64,000 nt of DNA from Comamonas terrigena NBRC 13299 (GCF_006740045.1 NZ_AP019749.1:3863001-3927000); one strand, 5' to 3'. Shown: positions 9,449 to 18,763, numbered from the stretch's first letter. A program made the numbers and translations. The notes: generated by a model from the sequence alone, not told the origin.

Positions 9449-11245
9449 ATGCCTGCATCCGCCCCTTCTTCCAGCAACACCCTGTCGGCGCGCATCGGCC
9501 GTCTGCTGACCTGGCGGCGCCTGCCCGGCGGCCCGCGTGCGCCGGCGCCCAAACGCCCGCCCGCCACACTGGCCGTGGAGGGTCTGCCCGAGCGCATCGC
9601 CGCCCTGCCCACCCGGATGAACACGGCCATCACCGGCCCGGACGATGCCCATTTCCACCGCTGGCAGCAGCAGCTGCTGCGCTCCCTGCTGGCCAGTGCG
9701 CGCGGCGTGTTTGTGGTGGCCGACATGCCCCAGGCCATGGACCGGTTGCTGGCCCCTGCCGATCTGCAGGAGGCCTTGCACCAGGGGCGCATCCAGCCCT
9801 GGATACTGCCGCTGGAGGCACAGGCCCACATCGCCCAACGCCGGCTGGCCGATCTGCTGTCCGAGCTGCACACCGCCGGACTGCGGCCACACCATGCCCT
9901 GCTGTGCACCAATGCGGCAGGCTTGCTGCAGCGCACCCGCCTGGTCCACCTGGAACGCATGAGCGGGCAATGGGTGCATTGGGCCCGCCAGCGCCACCGG
10001 GCATCGGTCTGGTGCTTCACCGTGGAAGTGGGTCAGCCTCACATCCGCTCCATCATCAGCGCCCTGGCCCGCAGCTTTCTGTATGCCGCGCACCTGGAAG
10101 TGCATGCCACCGAACCCGGCCTGGTGCTGGAGCGCTGGGACAGCCCGCAGGGCGCGCTGTTCAACACCCGCTATGGGCTGGAGCCTGGGCCCGACGGCCT
10201 GCTGCGTGCCAATGGCAGCATCGTGCGCGGCTCGGCCGCACGCCTGGCACAGGCACCGGATGCCGAGGTGGTCTATGCCACGCAAGCCTGTCTGAACGAG
10301 CTGCGCGCGCTCCCGCAGCACTGGAATGCCGTGGACAACTGGCAGGCGGCGGAAAGCGCCGTGCAGTCCGCGATCGGCGCCACGGTGCTGCTGGATGCCG
10401 GCACGCCCGAGCAGTTTGAAGCCCTGGCGACCCTGGTCCACCGCCTGCGCAGCACGCACCCGCCCACCCTGAAAATTGCCGTGCGGGAAACCAGTGCCAA
10501 GCTGCGCTCACACCACGAGCGGGCCTTGTTGCAGCTGGGTGCCAACGAGGTGTTCTACGCCGAGATGCGCATGGCCCGCGTGGTGCGCCATGTGCAGAAA
10601 ATGCGCGACCAGGTCTATATGCGCGACCTGCCGGCGGACTGGAAAGCCATCCTGGCCGATTTCCTGCCCGTGCCCGAACAGGGTTACCAACCACCCGCGC
10701 GCTTCATCGAGCTGGTGCGCGACATGCTCGAGCGCGCACAGCGCCAGGATCTGAACCATGCCATGGTGCAGCTGCATCTGCTGCCGCATGTCTCGCACAG
10801 CATGGCCCTCAAGGCCTATTGCGGCACCCGCTCCGGGGATCTGCTGACCGCCGACGCGCACAGCCTGTGGCTGTTTCTCTACACCTGCCGGGAGGTGGAC
10901 CTGAACCCCACCATCGAGCGGCTGTTCTCCACCCCCACCACCAACCTCTTCAGCAGCCAGACCACCCACAGCCAGCTGCCCGGCATTGCCCAGCAGCTGC
11001 GGCTGCTGATGGAAGAGAATGAACAGCACCCCCTGCCGGATTACAGCCAGATGCTCGGCGCGGCGCGTGCGATGCCTGCCGCTGCGGGCGCGCTCCCTCC
11101 GGTACGGGCTGCCCTCGTCCCCCTGGTCGCCGTCCCGCCGCTGCCAGCGGTCGCTGCGTCTCCGGAGCCGGCGCCCGCGCCCACCCTGATCTGGCAGCCC
11201 CACCCACTCGGCAGACAGCCGACTTCGGAGGAGCGTGCACCATGA
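9449..11245 (+). CDS. bcsE: c-di-GMP-binding cellulose regulator BcsE
   Basis: BcsE (598 aa) is a cytosolic c-di-GMP-binding protein that, with BcsF, BcsG, BcsQ and BcsR, boosts cellulose secretion in enterobacteria. The N-terminal two thirds resemble the degenerate ATPase and receiver-like part of the family. The C-terminal GIL domain holds the RxGD-type I-site motif, here Arg461-Ser-Gly-Asp464 in GTRSGDLLT. The end is Pro-rich (about residues 545-598). Its stop overlaps the start of bcsF by 4 bp (ATGA at 11242-11245). Having bcsE inside the main operon on the same strand, instead of in a divergent bcsEFG operon as in E. coli, is unusual. Confidence 0.9.
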   Translation: MPASAPSSSNTLSARIGRLLTWRRLPGGPRAPAPKRPPATLAVEGLPERIAALPTRMNTAITGPDDAHFHRWQQQLLRSLLASARGVFVVADMPQAMDRLLAPADLQEALHQGRIQPWILPLEAQAHIAQRRLADLLSELHTAGLRPHHALLCTNAAGLLQRTRLVHLERMSGQWVHWARQRHRASVWCFTVEVGQPHIRSIISALARSFLYAAHLEVHATEPGLVLERWDSPQGALFNTRYGLEPGPDGLLRANGSIVRGSAARLAQAPDAEVVYATQACLNELRALPQHWNAVDNWQAAESAVQSAIGATVLLDAGTPEQFEALATLVHRLRSTHPPTLKIAVRETSAKLRSHHERALLQLGANEVFYAEMRMARVVRHVQKMRDQVYMRDLPADWKAILADFLPVPEQGYQPPARFIELVRDMLERAQRQDLNHAMVQLHLLPHVSHSMALKAYCGTRSGDLLTADAHSLWLFLYTCREVDLNPTIERLFSTPTTNLFSSQTTHSQLPGIAQQLRLLMEENEQHPLPDYSQMLGAARAMPAAAGALPPVRAALVPLVAVPPLPAVAASPEPAPAPTLIWQPHPLGRQPTSEERAP

Positions 11246-11439
11246 GCTTCTGGGTTTTCCTGCTGTGGATGGCCTTGGGGATCGTTTTGGCGGTCCTTCT
11301 GGCCCGGTACATTCCCCTGCGCCGGCCGGCGCGCGCCCGGCTCAAGCTCCGGCACCAGCGCCTGCGCTACCTGCAACCCTATGCGCCCACACCACCTCCG
11401 GCGCCCGCCGCTTCCGAGAAAGGGCCTGCATGCGACTGA
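11242..11439 (+). CDS. bcsF: Small membrane protein BcsF
   Basis: This 65-residue protein has one N-terminal membrane helix (about residues 2-22) and then a basic segment ending in RLRYLQP, which matches the RYVKP-like segment of E. coli BcsF, followed by a Pro/Ala tail. In E. coli BcsF recruits BcsE to the membrane and connects it to BcsG. It overlaps bcsE by 4 bp and bcsQ by 10 bp, so it is translated within a coupled bcsE-F-Q-A block. Identification rests on size, topology, the RYxxP segment and gene order. Confidence 0.82.
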   Translation: MSFWVFLLWMALGIVLAVLLARYIPLRRPARARLKLRHQRLRYLQPYAPTPPPAPAASEKGPACD

Positions 11440-12200
11440 TTGCACTGACGGCCGCTGCCGGCGGCGCGGGCTGCACCACGGTCGCGGCCCATGTGGCACT
11501 GATGCTGCAGACCATGGGCCACGCCTGCCTGGCGCTGGAGCTGCATCCACGCAACCAGCTGGGGGTGCACCTGGGACTGCCCTACCCGGTGCAAAGCGGC
11601 TGGGCGGCGCCTGCCGCGCAAGGCCGGTGGTGGGGGGATTGCGCCGTCGCCGCAGCCAACGGCCTGCTGTTCCTGCCCTATGGCCCCAGCAACATGGCAC
11701 AGCAGCTGCAGCTGTCACAGCAGTGGCTGGACCAGCCCCAGTGGCTGCACACCCAGCTGCAGGGCCTGGCACTGCCGGCGGACACCCTGGTCATTGCCGA
11801 CGTGGGCCGGCCCACCTCTGCACTGGCCTGGCAGGCGCTGGCCATCGCCGATGCGGTGCTGTGCTGCACCACGCCGGCGCTGGACAGCGTGCATGCGCTG
11901 GCGCCATTGCATGCGGGCCTGCCCGCGGCGGCCGGGCCCGACCGGTTCCGCATCCTGACCAGCCGCATCGACGCCCGGCGCCTCAGCCACCAGCGCGGCA
12001 TTGCCTTGCTGCACGCCCACTGGAAGGCGCATCTGCTGGACGACGTGGTCCATGAAGACGAAGCCGTGCCGGAAAGCTGGGCCGAAGGCAGCCCGGTGCA
12101 GCTGCATGCACCCCACGCCCTGTCCTCCCATGACCTGCAGGGGGTGGCACACAGCCTGCACCTGTGGCTGACGGCCCCACCACCGGGGGCGCCCGCATGA
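11430..12200 (+). CDS. bcsQ: Cellulose operon ParA/MinD-like protein BcsQ
   Basis: BcsQ (256 aa, YhjQ) is a MinD/ParA-type protein that in E. coli is essential for cellulose secretion and its polar placement. The N-terminus MRLIALTAAAGGAG keeps the P-loop shape, but the deviant Walker A lysines are replaced: the motif at residues 10-17 reads AGGAGCTT where ParA proteins have KGGVGKTT. E. coli BcsQ also lacks the central lysine, so this is partly a family trait. The segment HEDEAVPES near residue 210 matches the HRDEAMAEC-like block of E. coli BcsQ. ATG 11430 lies inside the end of bcsF; the stop overlaps the bcsA start (ATGA at 12197-12200). Confidence 0.85.
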   Translation: MRLIALTAAAGGAGCTTVAAHVALMLQTMGHACLALELHPRNQLGVHLGLPYPVQSGWAAPAAQGRWWGDCAVAAANGLLFLPYGPSNMAQQLQLSQQWLDQPQWLHTQLQGLALPADTLVIADVGRPTSALAWQALAIADAVLCCTTPALDSVHALAPLHAGLPAAAGPDRFRILTSRIDARRLSHQRGIALLHAHWKAHLLDDVVHEDEAVPESWAEGSPVQLHAPHALSSHDLQGVAHSLHLWLTAPPPGAPA

Positions 12201-14818
12201 GCCGGGGACAGCACACCCTGGCGTGGCTGGCCAACCAGCTGCGCGTCGACCAGCCCGCCCAGCTGGGGTCCTGGGTGTGGCGCCTGTTTGTCTACCGCTC
12301 CGCCGCCACGCCCTGGCAACCGGTCACGGCAGGTGAAGTGCCCGACCCTCTGCAATGGCTGGCGCGGCACCTGGATGTCCCGCGCAACGCCAGCCTCTGG
12401 CAATGGCTGCTGCGCCTGGTGGTCCGCCCCGGCCCGGCCCCGGGCACCCTGACACCGGCCATGCGCGCCATCAGCTGGGTGCTGCATGCCGTCGGCTGGC
12501 TGCTGCACCGGACCCTGGCCACGGTCTGGCACCTCCTGGCCTGGCCCATGAACCAGATGCTGCGGCTGCTGGGCGCCCTGGGCCGGCGTGTAAACCGATG
12601 GCAGCTGGGCCCGCAGGCCGAACAGCTGGTCGCCCCGGTGCTGCAGCGCAAAGGCATGCCCCAGCTCGTGCTGGCCCTGGGGGGCGCCATCATCCTGCTG
12701 GTCATCACCACCCCCATGAATGGCTACGGCCAGTTCATCTTTCTGGTCCTGGCATGGATGCTGTCCATCGTGCTGCGCCAGATCCAGGGGCGATTTGCCG
12801 CACTGGCCCTGGCCACCATCAGCCTGGTCGCCATGGGCCGCTATGCCTGGTGGCGGCTGAGCCACACCCTGACCTTCGATACCTGGCTGGAAGCCATGCT
12901 GGGCTACGGCCTGCTGGCGGCCGAGGCCTACACCTGGCTGGTCGTCGTGCTGGGCTTCATCCAGACCGCCTGGCCCTTGCACCGCCGGCCTGCCCCGCTG
13001 GTAGGCGAACCGGATGCCTGGCCCACGGTGGATGTCTTCATCCCCACCTACAACGAACCGCTGGAAGTGGTGCGGCCCACCGTGCTGGCCGCGCTGGCCC
13101 TGGACTGGCCGGCCGACAAGCTGCGTGTCTACATCCTGGACGACGGCAAGCGCGAGGAGGTACGCACCTTTGCCGAAGAGTTCGGCGTGGACTACATCAC
13201 CCGCCCGGACAACCTTCACGCCAAGGCCGGCAACCTCAACCACGCGCTCGCCATGACGCACGGGGATCTGGTGGCCATCTTCGACTGCGACCACATCCCG
13301 GTGAACAGCTTCCTGCGCACCGCCGTGGGCTGGTTCCAGCGCGACCCGCAGTGCGCCATGCTGCAGACGCCACACCATTTCTTCTCACCCGACCCGTTCG
13401 AACGCAACCTCGGCACCTTCCGCCGCGTCCCCAACGAAGGGGCCCTGTTCTACGGGCTGATCCAGGATGGCAACGACTTCTGGAACGCCACCTTCTTCTG
13501 CGGCTCCTGCGCCGTGCTGCGGCGCGGCCCGCTGATGGAGGTGGGAGGGATTGCCGTGGAAACCGTCACCGAAGACGCCCACACCGCCCTCAAGCTGCAC
13601 CGGCGTGGCTACCGCACCGCCTATATCCGCGACATCCAGGCCGCCGGTCTGGCCACCGAAAGCCTGTCCGCCCACATCGGCCAGCGCATCCGCTGGGCAC
13701 GCGGCATGGCCCAGATCTTCCGGGTAGACAACCCTTTCCTGGGCAAGGGCCTGGATCTCTGGCAGCGCATCTGCTACGGCAATGCCATGCTGCACTTCTT
13801 CTTCGGGCTGCCGCGGCTGGTCTTCCTGACCGCTCCCATGGCCTACCTGTTCTTCGGGCTGCACATCATCTCCACCTCGTCGATGCTGCTGCTGCTCTAC
13901 CTGATTCCCTACATCGTGCAGGCCACCATCGCCAACGCCCACATCCAGGGCCCGTACCGCCACACCTTCTGGGCCGAGGTCTACGAGACCGTGCTGGCCT
14001 GGTACATCACCCTGCCCACCACGGTGGCGCTGATCGCGCCCAAGCTGGGCAAGTTCAACGTCACCGCCAAGGGCGGCCTGGTGGAAGAGGCCTATTTCGA
14101 CAGCCATATCTCGCGCCCCTATGTGCTGCTGGTGCTGCTCAACCTGTCCGCCCTGCTGTTCGGGCTGTGGCACCTGTTCTTCTCCGAGCAGCGCGATACC
14201 GTGGCCCTGCTGCTGAACCTGGTGTGGACGCTCTACAGCGTCTTCATGCTGGGCGCGGCCATGGGGGTGGCTGGCGAAACCCGCCAGGTGCGGCGCATGC
14301 ACCGTGTGGCCACCGAGCTGCAGACCGTGCTGTACCTGCCCTCCGGCCACACCCTGCCCGCGCAGTGCCATGACTTCTCGCTCAGCGGACTGGGACTGCG
14401 GCTGGCACCGGGCCAGGCCATCAGCGCCGGCATGCACATCGACGTGGGCCTGTGGTCTGAGGGACAGGAGCACACCTTCCCGGCCCAGGTCACCTCGCAC
14501 AACAGCGAGGGCATCATGGGCCTGCAGTTTGGGGACATGACGCACCAGCAGCAGATCGCGCTGGTGCAATGCACCTTCGCCCGCGCCGAAGCCTGGAAAG
14601 GCTGGAGCAACACCTATGAAGCCAACAACAGTGCCCACACGCTGCGCGACATGCTGCAGATGAGCGGCAAGGGTTACCGCGTGCTGCTGGCGTACCTGCT
14701 TGGCCAGTTGCGCGGCCTGTGGAAGGCGCCCACTCCAGTCCCCACCCCGTTGCCTGCGCCTGCGCACACGCCGCTGAACTACGCCAGCTACCAGGCGGCA
14801 CAGGTGCATGCGCCATGA
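12197..14818 (+). CDS. bcsA: Cellulose synthase catalytic subunit BcsA
   Basis: BcsA (873 aa, nearly the E. coli length) polymerises UDP-glucose into beta-1,4-glucan and extrudes it through its own membrane channel. Order of parts: an N-terminal extension with helices (residues 1-150), membrane segments, a GT2 domain, more membrane segments and a C-terminal PilZ domain. Catalytic motifs are intact: DCD at 363-365, TED at 458-460 (general base Asp460) and QRIRW at 496-500. The c-di-GMP-binding PilZ motifs are RQVRR at 696-700 and DFSLSG from Asp726. The enzyme should therefore be allosterically activated by c-di-GMP. The start overlaps the bcsQ stop by 4 bp, and bcsG follows with overlap. Confidence 0.97.
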   Translation: MSRGQHTLAWLANQLRVDQPAQLGSWVWRLFVYRSAATPWQPVTAGEVPDPLQWLARHLDVPRNASLWQWLLRLVVRPGPAPGTLTPAMRAISWVLHAVGWLLHRTLATVWHLLAWPMNQMLRLLGALGRRVNRWQLGPQAEQLVAPVLQRKGMPQLVLALGGAIILLVITTPMNGYGQFIFLVLAWMLSIVLRQIQGRFAALALATISLVAMGRYAWWRLSHTLTFDTWLEAMLGYGLLAAEAYTWLVVVLGFIQTAWPLHRRPAPLVGEPDAWPTVDVFIPTYNEPLEVVRPTVLAALALDWPADKLRVYILDDGKREEVRTFAEEFGVDYITRPDNLHAKAGNLNHALAMTHGDLVAIFDCDHIPVNSFLRTAVGWFQRDPQCAMLQTPHHFFSPDPFERNLGTFRRVPNEGALFYGLIQDGNDFWNATFFCGSCAVLRRGPLMEVGGIAVETVTEDAHTALKLHRRGYRTAYIRDIQAAGLATESLSAHIGQRIRWARGMAQIFRVDNPFLGKGLDLWQRICYGNAMLHFFFGLPRLVFLTAPMAYLFFGLHIISTSSMLLLLYLIPYIVQATIANAHIQGPYRHTFWAEVYETVLAWYITLPTTVALIAPKLGKFNVTAKGGLVEEAYFDSHISRPYVLLVLLNLSALLFGLWHLFFSEQRDTVALLLNLVWTLYSVFMLGAAMGVAGETRQVRRMHRVATELQTVLYLPSGHTLPAQCHDFSLSGLGLRLAPGQAISAGMHIDVGLWSEGQEHTFPAQVTSHNSEGIMGLQFGDMTHQQQIALVQCTFARAEAWKGWSNTYEANNSAHTLRDMLQMSGKGYRVLLAYLLGQLRGLWKAPTPVPTPLPAPAHTPLNYASYQAAQVHAP

Positions 14819-16499
14819 AGAACCGCGTGCTGTCCCCCTCTCTCCCTTCCAACCGCCACCCGGTTGCCGGCAGCCTGGGCTGCGGCGGGTGTTTCGCTAC
14901 CGCGCCGCAGGCGCGTACAGCGCAGGTATTGCCATGAGCTTCTGGGCGTTTTACTTCCTGGCCAAGACGGCCCTGCATTTCACCGGCCACCTGCACATGC
15001 AGTGGCTGCCCAATCTGTTGCTGGCCATCTGGGTCTTCTGGCCCGTGCGCAAGCCGCACTGGCTGCGGCTGCGCACCCTGGCCGGCATCGTCTGCGCCGT
15101 GCTGCTGCTGTACGCCGAAAGCGGCCTGCCCAGCCTGGAGCGGGCCTTTTCACAGGCCCACCTGCTGGCCGGCTTCAGCACCCGCTACACGCTGGAGCTG
15201 ATCGGCCGGCTGGTGAGCTGGCAGCTGCTGCTGGGACTGGCCGCCGCCCTGGCGGTGTATGTCCTGCTGTCCGCACGCATCCGCTTTGCCACATTTGCCA
15301 TCCTGGGCATCCTGGGAGTGGGCCTGCAAGCCGCCTGGCAAACCACCCAGCAGCCGCGCAACGGCATGGCAGCCGCCGCCGCATCGGTGCCCATGGGCAC
15401 GGGCGGCCCCGCCGGCAACACCACGCTGACCCCCGACAGCATGCTGACCGCCTTTTTCGACCGGGAGCAGCAGCGCAAGGTGGTGCTGCAGCATCCCGCC
15501 AGCGCATTCGATGTGGTGGTGCTGCATGTCTGCTCGCTGGCCTGGGACGACATGACCCATGTGGGACTGGCCGAGCACCCCTTCATGACCCAGGCGCAGA
15601 TGGTGTTCAGCCAGTTCAACAGCGCCTCCAGCTACAGCGGCCCGGCATCGCTGCGCCTGCTGCACGGCATGTGCGGCCAGGCCACGCACGAAGGGCTGTA
15701 CCAGGGTCTGGACCGCAGCTGCTATGTGTTCCCGGCCCTGGAAGGCGTGGGCTACCAGGCCCATGGCCTGCTGAACCACGACGGCGTCTACGACAACTTC
15801 GCCAAGGAACTCGAAGAGCGCGGCGGTCTGGGGGGCAAGCTGCAGTCCAACCAGGGTGCCCCTGCGGCCTACCGCAGCTTTGACAACAGCACCATCTTCA
15901 GCGACTACGGCACCCTCCACCAGTGGCTGGAAAAACGCAAGGCCCTGGACAGCCAGGCCCCGGTGGCGCTGTACTACAACTCCATCACCCTGCATGACGG
16001 TGTGCACGCGCCGGATGCCAGCGCCAGCAACAGCATCGCCACCTACAAACCCCGGCTGCAGCAACTGCTGGACGACTTTGCCCGCTTCACCCAGGAGCTC
16101 AAGGCCAGCGGTCGCCCCACGGTGCTGATCATGCTGCCCGAACACGGCGCCAATCTGCGCGGCGACAGCATGCAGATTCCCGGCATGCGCGAGATCCCCA
16201 CGCCACGCATCACGCTGGTGCCCACCCTGGTGTACCTGCTCAACACGCCCACGCCGCCCGAACCCCAGGTGCGCGTGGACAAGCCGGTGAGCTATGTGGA
16301 CCTGTTCACCCTGCTCAACGGCATGTTCCAGAATTCGCCTTTCCAGGCGGGGTCCCCTTCATTGGAAGCGCGCAGCCAGGCCATGGCCGGCACCGATTTC
16401 GTGACCGACAACGAAACCGTGACCATGCTGCGCATGCCGGATCAGCGCTACTGGATGCGCTCCAAGGACTCCACCACCTGGGTGCCGTACCAGCCCTGA
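14808..16499 (+). CDS. bcsG: Cellulose phosphoethanolamine transferase BcsG
   Basis: BcsG (563 aa from this start) is an inner-membrane, zinc-dependent phosphoethanolamine transferase of the alkaline-phosphatase fold that decorates cellulose. Several N-terminal membrane helices (about residues 43-180) precede a periplasmic domain. Residues matching the E. coli active site are Cys242 (LHVCSLAW), the SYSG serines 275/277, and Glu445-His446 (PEHGANLRGD). Numbering from ATG 14808 lines up within a few residues of E. coli BcsG. ATG 14934, directly before the first helix (MSFWAFYFL), gives 521 aa and is a real alternative; the 42-codon extension has a lower GC3 (about 64%) than the rest. It ends the bcs operon. 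Confidence 0.92.
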   Translation: MRHEEPRAVPLSPFQPPPGCRQPGLRRVFRYRAAGAYSAGIAMSFWAFYFLAKTALHFTGHLHMQWLPNLLLAIWVFWPVRKPHWLRLRTLAGIVCAVLLLYAESGLPSLERAFSQAHLLAGFSTRYTLELIGRLVSWQLLLGLAAALAVYVLLSARIRFATFAILGILGVGLQAAWQTTQQPRNGMAAAAASVPMGTGGPAGNTTLTPDSMLTAFFDREQQRKVVLQHPASAFDVVVLHVCSLAWDDMTHVGLAEHPFMTQAQMVFSQFNSASSYSGPASLRLLHGMCGQATHEGLYQGLDRSCYVFPALEGVGYQAHGLLNHDGVYDNFAKELEERGGLGGKLQSNQGAPAAYRSFDNSTIFSDYGTLHQWLEKRKALDSQAPVALYYNSITLHDGVHAPDASASNSIATYKPRLQQLLDDFARFTQELKASGRPTVLIMLPEHGANLRGDSMQIPGMREIPTPRITLVPTLVYLLNTPTPPEPQVRVDKPVSYVDLFTLLNGMFQNSPFQAGSPSLEARSQAMAGTDFVTDNETVTMLRMPDQRYWMRSKDSTTWVPYQP

Positions 16500-16632
16500 A
16501 CGGCACTGCCGCCGGGCGCACCGTGCCGTGGCCTGCCGCATGCCGCCCGGCAGCGGGGCTGTCGCCGCCCCGGCTGCCAGCGGCGGCCATTGCTGGCACA
16601 CTGCGGGACTGTTCTCCCCTGTGACACTTCCC

Positions 16633-17859
16633 ATGCACCCCCATGCCGATACCCTGTGGCGTGGTCCGCGCTGGACCCTTGCCGTGCTGCTGGCCGTGCT
16701 GGGCATGCTCGGCCCCTTCGCCATCGACACCTACCTGCCCGCGTTCTCGGGCATTGCGCGGGCGCTGGACGCCACGCCGCTGCAGATGCAGCAAACGCTG
16801 TCGGCCTATCTGTTCGGCTTTGCCTTCATGAACCTGTTCCACGGGGCCCTGGCCGACAGCTTTGGCCGCCGCCCGGTGATCCTGGGCGGTCTGGCGGTGT
16901 TCACCCTGGCATCGGCCGGCTGCGCGCTGTCGCAGGATATCGGCCAGCTGGTGTTCTTCCGCGCGCTGCAAGGCCTGTCCACCGGCGCAGGGGTGGTGGT
17001 CTCGCGCGCCATCGTGCGCGACATCTTCCCGCCCACCGAGGCCCAGCGGGTGATGAGCCAGATCACCATCTTCTTCGGCGTGGCCCCGGCCATCGCCCCC
17101 ATCATGGGTGGCTGGCTGTTTGTGCACCTGGGCTGGGCCAGCATCTTCTGGCTGCTGACAGGCATCGGCGTGGTGCTGCTGGCCGTCAACTGGCGGCAGC
17201 TGCCCGAATCGCTGCATGCCAGCCAGCGCCAGCCCTTTGACGTGCGCCACCTGATGCGCGGCTATGGCGAGCTGTGCACCGATCCGCGTTTTCTGCTGCT
17301 GGCCCTGGCCAGCGGCGTGCCGTTCAACGGCTTTTTTCTCTACGTGCTGTCGGCCCCGGCGTTTCTGGGCGACCACCTGGGCCTGGGCCCCACGCAGTTC
17401 TTCTGGCTGTTCCTGCTGACCATTGCCGGCATCATGGGCGGCGCCTGGGTCAGCGGCCGGCTCGCCGGACGCATTGCGCCCAAGCGGCAGATCCGCCACG
17501 GTCTGCTGATCATGACCGTGGTCTCCATCGCCAATGTGGTGGCCAATCTGCTGCTGCCGGCCCATGTCGGCTGGGCGCTGCTGCCGGTGGGCATCTACGC
17601 GTTCGGCTGGTCGCTGATGGTGCCGGTGGTCACGCTGCTGGTGCTGGATCTGTACCCGCTGCGCCGGGGACTGGCGTCCTCGCTGCAGGCCGTGGTGGGG
17701 TCGACCGCCAACGGCCTGGTGGCCGGCGTGCTGGCTCCGCTGGTCATGCATTCCACCGCGGCCCTGGCCCTGGGTTCGGCCGCGCTGATGGCCATCGGCC
17801 TGCTGTCGTGGATCTATCTGCACCACCGCTGGCCGGAGATCGGCCGCACGGCCGCGTGA
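16633..17859 (+). CDS. Bcr/CflA-type multidrug MFS transporter
   Basis: This 408-residue protein is a 12-helix major facilitator of the DHA1 Bcr/CflA branch, proton-driven exporters of drugs such as bicyclomycin, sulfonamides and chloramphenicol. Family marks are DTYLPAFSGIA after helix 1, the loop-2 motif GALADSFGRRPVILGG (near residues 70-86), and RALQGLSTGAGVVVSRAIVRD in helices 4-5. ATG 16633 was chosen; GTG 16621 would add four residues. The gene follows the bcs operon by 133 bp without a clear terminator between them, and its end is convergent with the MOSC gene, 10 bp away. The true substrate cannot be inferred. Confidence 0.86.
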   Translation: MHPHADTLWRGPRWTLAVLLAVLGMLGPFAIDTYLPAFSGIARALDATPLQMQQTLSAYLFGFAFMNLFHGALADSFGRRPVILGGLAVFTLASAGCALSQDIGQLVFFRALQGLSTGAGVVVSRAIVRDIFPPTEAQRVMSQITIFFGVAPAIAPIMGGWLFVHLGWASIFWLLTGIGVVLLAVNWRQLPESLHASQRQPFDVRHLMRGYGELCTDPRFLLLALASGVPFNGFFLYVLSAPAFLGDHLGLGPTQFFWLFLLTIAGIMGGAWVSGRLAGRIAPKRQIRHGLLIMTVVSIANVVANLLLPAHVGWALLPVGIYAFGWSLMVPVVTLLVLDLYPLRRGLASSLQAVVGSTANGLVAGVLAPLVMHSTAALALGSAALMAIGLLSWIYLHHRWPEIGRTAA

Positions 17860-17869
17860 AGCACCCGTC

Positions 17870-18763
17870 CTAGTCGAACGCCAGCTCGCCCACCATGGGC
17901 TGGCCGGCTTCCAGCACCAGGCCGGCCCCCTGCAGCACGATGGCATTCATGCCGAAGGTGATGGCGCCGTCCATGCGCGCATCTGCACGGTAGGCCGCCA
18001 GCGCGGTGCTCACGTCCAGGCTGCTTGCGGCGGTAGCGGGGTCGATGTCCGGAATCGGGCAGCGCGTGCAGGGCTTGACCGGGCGCAGCGTGACCACGCC
18101 GCCCGCGGTGCGGATGTGCAGCTGGGCCAGATGGTCTTCCTCATGGGCCTCCAGCCCGTCCAGCACCAGGTTGGCGCGAAAGCGCAGCAGGTCCACATGC
18201 GGACCACCGGCAGACTGCACGCGTTCGGCCAGCTCGGAGCCTGCCGCGGTGGTGGTCACCAGCAGCGGGTAGCCATCGGCAAAAAAGGTACTGGCGGCCA
18301 CATCGCCCGTCCATTTGCGGCTGCACGGGCGCTGGCGGCTGCGGTCAAAGCGCACCAGACGGCAGTCCGTGCCCAGGAAGGCACTCAGCCACCCTGCCAC
18401 CGCATCGCCCTGGTCGTGGCCGGTCACGCGGTCGTCCCACACCTCCACCTGCTGCAGGGCGGCCTCGGCCGGCGGCTGCACCACATGGCGCACCTGGCCG
18501 GGGGCCTGCAGCGCCAGCACTTCGCCGCCATCCAGCAGCTCGGGCTGGATCAGCACCATGCGCGGGTGGCTGCGCTGGGTCAGAAACACGCCCTCCGGAT
18601 CGACCACCATCCATTCCCGGTCCTGGGCCAGCCCGGTGGCGTCCAGCCGCACCGCGGGCACTTGCACCCCGGCGCAGGATTTGACCGGGTACACCCACAG
18701 CTGGGCAATGCGGCCCTGCACATCGGCCGAAGTCTCCACCGCATCCCATGATGCTGCTGCCAT
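17870..18763 (-). CDS. MOSC domain protein (YcbX-like)
   Basis: This 297-residue protein has an N-terminal beta-barrel MOSC_N domain (IAQLWVYPVKSCAGVQV) and a C-terminal MOSC domain with the molybdenum-cofactor cysteine in KPCTRCPIPDIDP. E. coli YcbX, a close family member, reduces N-hydroxylated bases and related compounds using the molybdenum cofactor. The start at 18763 is supported by AAGGAG seven bases upstream on the minus strand. The frame is open 70 codons further upstream, but that part is Arg-rich and unconserved. It is divergent from the UbiH-like gene. Confidence 0.85.
   Translation of the reverse strand: MAAASWDAVETSADVQGRIAQLWVYPVKSCAGVQVPAVRLDATGLAQDREWMVVDPEGVFLTQRSHPRMVLIQPELLDGGEVLALQAPGQVRHVVQPPAEAALQQVEVWDDRVTGHDQGDAVAGWLSAFLGTDCRLVRFDRSRQRPCSRKWTGDVAASTFFADGYPLLVTTTAAGSELAERVQSAGGPHVDLLRFRANLVLDGLEAHEEDHLAQLHIRTAGGVVTLRPVKPCTRCPIPDIDPATAASSLDVSTALAAYRADARMDGAITFGMNAIVLQGAGLVLEAGQPMVGELAFD

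Noticed and set aside
16500-16560. A GC hairpin after bcsG as operon terminator
   Set aside because: Arms pair only with a bulge and no T-run follows, so termination there is not supported.
1649-18000. A genomic island attached at tRNA-Lys carrying the bcs operon
   Set aside because: No integrase, no repeat of the tRNA 3' end to the right of the operon, and no change in base composition.
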